A DNA stretch of 7,168 nucleotides from JAYEIA01 sp034659855 (GTDB lineage: Bacteria; Bacteroidota; Bacteroidia; Bacteroidales; JAADGE01): the NCBI GenBank assembly GCA_034659855.1, contig JAYEIA010000236.1:1-7168 (forward strand), written 5' to 3'. Each line of letters begins with the position of its first letter. The first letter of the stretch is position 1. The notes below the pieces were generated by a model. The model was given only the letters and a program-made list of their open reading frames with translations, searched no databases and had not been told where the DNA came from. Position numbers and translations under genes: made by a program. This document shows, one piece after another, positions 6,289-7,168 of the stretch.

Positions 6289-6314
6289 GAAAACTAAAAA
6301 AATACGAATTCCGT

Positions 6315-6330
6315 TTTTGCAAAAGCAAAA
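6315..6330 (+). promoter_or_regulatory. Small leader hairpin just before the ABC ATPase start
   Basis: TTTTGC (6315-6320) and GCAAAA (6325-6330) form a 6-bp stem with an AAAA loop, ending 5 nt before the start codon at 6336. It would lie in the predicted leader and could modulate ribosome access. The stem is AT-rich and weak, so chance is a serious alternative. Confidence 0.25.
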
Positions 6331-6335
6331 TCAAA

Positions 6336-7019
6336 ATGAAGACAAACGTCATTGTAACAGAAAATATCGCTCGACATTATCAGGTAGGAACACAAACCGT
6401 AAAAGCCCTTCGCTCGGTCAGTTTACCGGTAAAAAAGGGAGAATATATAGCAATCATGGGGCCTTCCGGCTCAGGAAAATCTACACTCATGAATATTATC
6501 GGGTGCCTGGACAGCCCCACCAAAGGAAAATATATACTTAACGGAAATGATGTCAGCAGCATGAACGACGATCAACTGGCAGAAATTCGTAATAAAGAAA
6601 TTGGTTTTGTTTTTCAAACATTCAATCTGTTGCCCAGATATACCGCTTTGCAAAATGTTATGTTGCCTATGGTTTATGCCGGTGCGTCCAAATCGGAAAG
6701 AAAAGAACGGGCGGTTGAAGTACTTAAAAGTGTTGATTTATTTGACCGTATGGATCATAAACCCAACGAATTATCCGGAGGTCAAAGACAACGAGTAGCT
6801 GTTGCCAGAGCATTGGTCAACTCTCCCTCAATAATTCTCGCCGATGAACCTACGGGAAATCTCGACAGCAAAACCTCAAATGATATCATGGGATTATTTA
6901 AAAAAATTCATGAATCCGGAAATACGGTCATTATTGTAACTCACGAAGAAGACATTGCCGCAAAAGCCGACAGAATAATTCGCCTGAGAGACGGAAATAT
7001 TGAAGATTTGGGATTATAA
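6336..7019 (+). CDS. ABC transporter ATP-binding protein, MacB/LolD type
   Basis: This 227-residue ATPase has every element of an active ABC nucleotide-binding domain. Walker A is GPSGSGKST (42-50), the Q-loop is FVFQTFNLL (91-99, Gln94), and the signature is LSGGQRQRVAVARAL (146-160). Walker B is IILADEP (166-172, catalytic Glu171), the D-loop is GNLDS (174-178) and the H-loop is VTHE (His203). The MNIIGCLDSPTKG stretch after Walker A and the overall length place it in the MacB/LolD/FtsE group. These ATPases energise membrane permeases that work on substrates at or beyond the inner membrane, such as macrolides, peptides or lipoproteins. It is a peripheral cytoplasmic protein. No permease gene appears before the window ends 149 nt later, so the partner may be further downstream or unlinked. 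The likely promoter is TATCTTTG at 6281-6288. The general assignment is secure and the substrate is not. Confidence 0.93.
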   Translation: MKTNVIVTENIARHYQVGTQTVKALRSVSLPVKKGEYIAIMGPSGSGKSTLMNIIGCLDSPTKGKYILNGNDVSSMNDDQLAEIRNKEIGFVFQTFNLLPRYTALQNVMLPMVYAGASKSERKERAVEVLKSVDLFDRMDHKPNELSGGQRQRVAVARALVNSPSIILADEPTGNLDSKTSNDIMGLFKKIHESGNTVIIVTHEEDIAAKADRIIRLRDGNIEDLGL

Positions 7020-7107
7020 AATCCTCGTACAGCTCCTTACATAGTGTCTGAACGGAAATAGACGAATTTTACGAAATGAGTTTTTTTTGATGAGATTTTT
7101 ATTTTTT

Positions 7108-7115
7108 TAAATTTG
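7108..7115 (+). promoter_or_regulatory. TAnnTTTG match near the right edge
   Basis: TAAATTTG matches the Bacteroidetes -7 consensus after a long T-rich stretch (7081-7108). It ends only 3 nt before the ATG at 7119, which would require leaderless transcription or a later start codon beyond the window. Low-complexity AT sequence makes a chance match likely. Confidence 0.25.
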
Positions 7116-7118
7116 GTG

Positions 7119-7168
7119 ATGCCACTGTATCAGCGAATTAAAAAAAATAAAAATATCGCAAAAAAAAA
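7119..7168 (+). CDS. Possible 5' end of a gene running off the window
   Basis: From the ATG at 7119 a frame stays open to the last base and reads MPLYQRIKKNKNIAKK. An in-frame GTG lies directly before it at 7116-7118. A Lys-rich start is common for cytoplasmic proteins in AT-rich genomes, but 16 codons are too few to recognise a family. The A-tracts (7140-7147, 7161-7168) could equally be non-coding. If real, it would lie 99 nt after the ABC ATPase stop codon. It does not begin like a permease, since no hydrophobic segment is seen in these residues. Confidence 0.3.
   Translation, partial: MPLYQRIKKNKNIAKK

Noticed and set aside
6254..6541. A 95-aa plus-strand frame starting before the ABC ATPase
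   Set aside because: It overlaps the Walker A region in another frame, has no recognisable motif, and its start lies upstream of the TATCTTTG box.
7060..7088. An intrinsic terminator for the ABC ATPase gene ending in a run of eight T (7081-7088)
   Set aside because: The only stem before the T-run is about 4 bp (ATTT/AAAT) and is separated from it by GAG, so it is too weak to support.
7095..7153. A long inverted repeat of A/T runs that could be a terminator hairpin
   Set aside because: It is made of low-complexity T and A tracts differing by one base in length, with a loop of about 27 nt. It is likely compositional chance, and the right arm overlaps a possible gene start.

Overview
This window looks like chromosomal DNA from a member of the Bacteroidota, most likely Bacteroidales or a relative. 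Four things point there. The DNA is AT-rich. No start codon has a convincing Shine-Dalgarno sequence. Perfect TAnnTTTG boxes (the -7 element of the Bacteroidetes primary sigma factor) lie upstream of several genes. The proteins are of Bacteroidota type: a CheB variant with an ANYHLYIE motif, a NamZ/DUF1343 lipoprotein and a methyltransferase with a GHGIHSPF motif. The species cannot be named from the sequence.

Layout. At 76-480 (+) lies the C-terminal half of a CheB-type methylesterase. The half that should carry the catalytic Ser and His is missing. It is followed 10 nt later by a membrane-anchored GAF-domain protein (491-1249, +). This pair looks like the remains of a chemotaxis or two-component signalling cluster. 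Next is a 570-bp convergent intergenic region (1250-1819) with no gene but a lot of structure. It holds a 169-bp element with 16-bp terminal inverted repeats and an exact 8-bp flanking duplication (a MITE), an internal REP-like palindrome, and a pair of opposed hairpins that share a core and show compensatory changes in their stems.

On the minus strand is a two-gene unit, transcribed right to left. The first gene encodes a 720-aa TPR-repeat protein (3056-5218). Six nt later comes a lipoprotein of the NamZ/DUF1343 family, exo-beta-N-acetylmuramidase (1820-3049). A 115-bp divergent spacer separates it from a SAM-dependent O-methyltransferase-like gene (5334-6137, +). After that comes a 105-bp inverted-repeat segment (6142-6246), a promoter-like box (6281-6288) and a MacB/LolD-type ABC transporter ATPase (6336-7019, +). 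At the right edge a possible gene start (7119 onward) runs out of the window.

The genes do not form one pathway. NamZ acts on peptidoglycan, and its tight linkage to the TPR protein suggests a shared envelope role, but this is inference. The ABC ATPase probably powers an envelope transport or efflux complex whose permease is not visible here. I do not see a complete, clearly new multi-gene system. The most notable signals are the MITE with its target duplication, the paired hairpins and the beheaded cheB.
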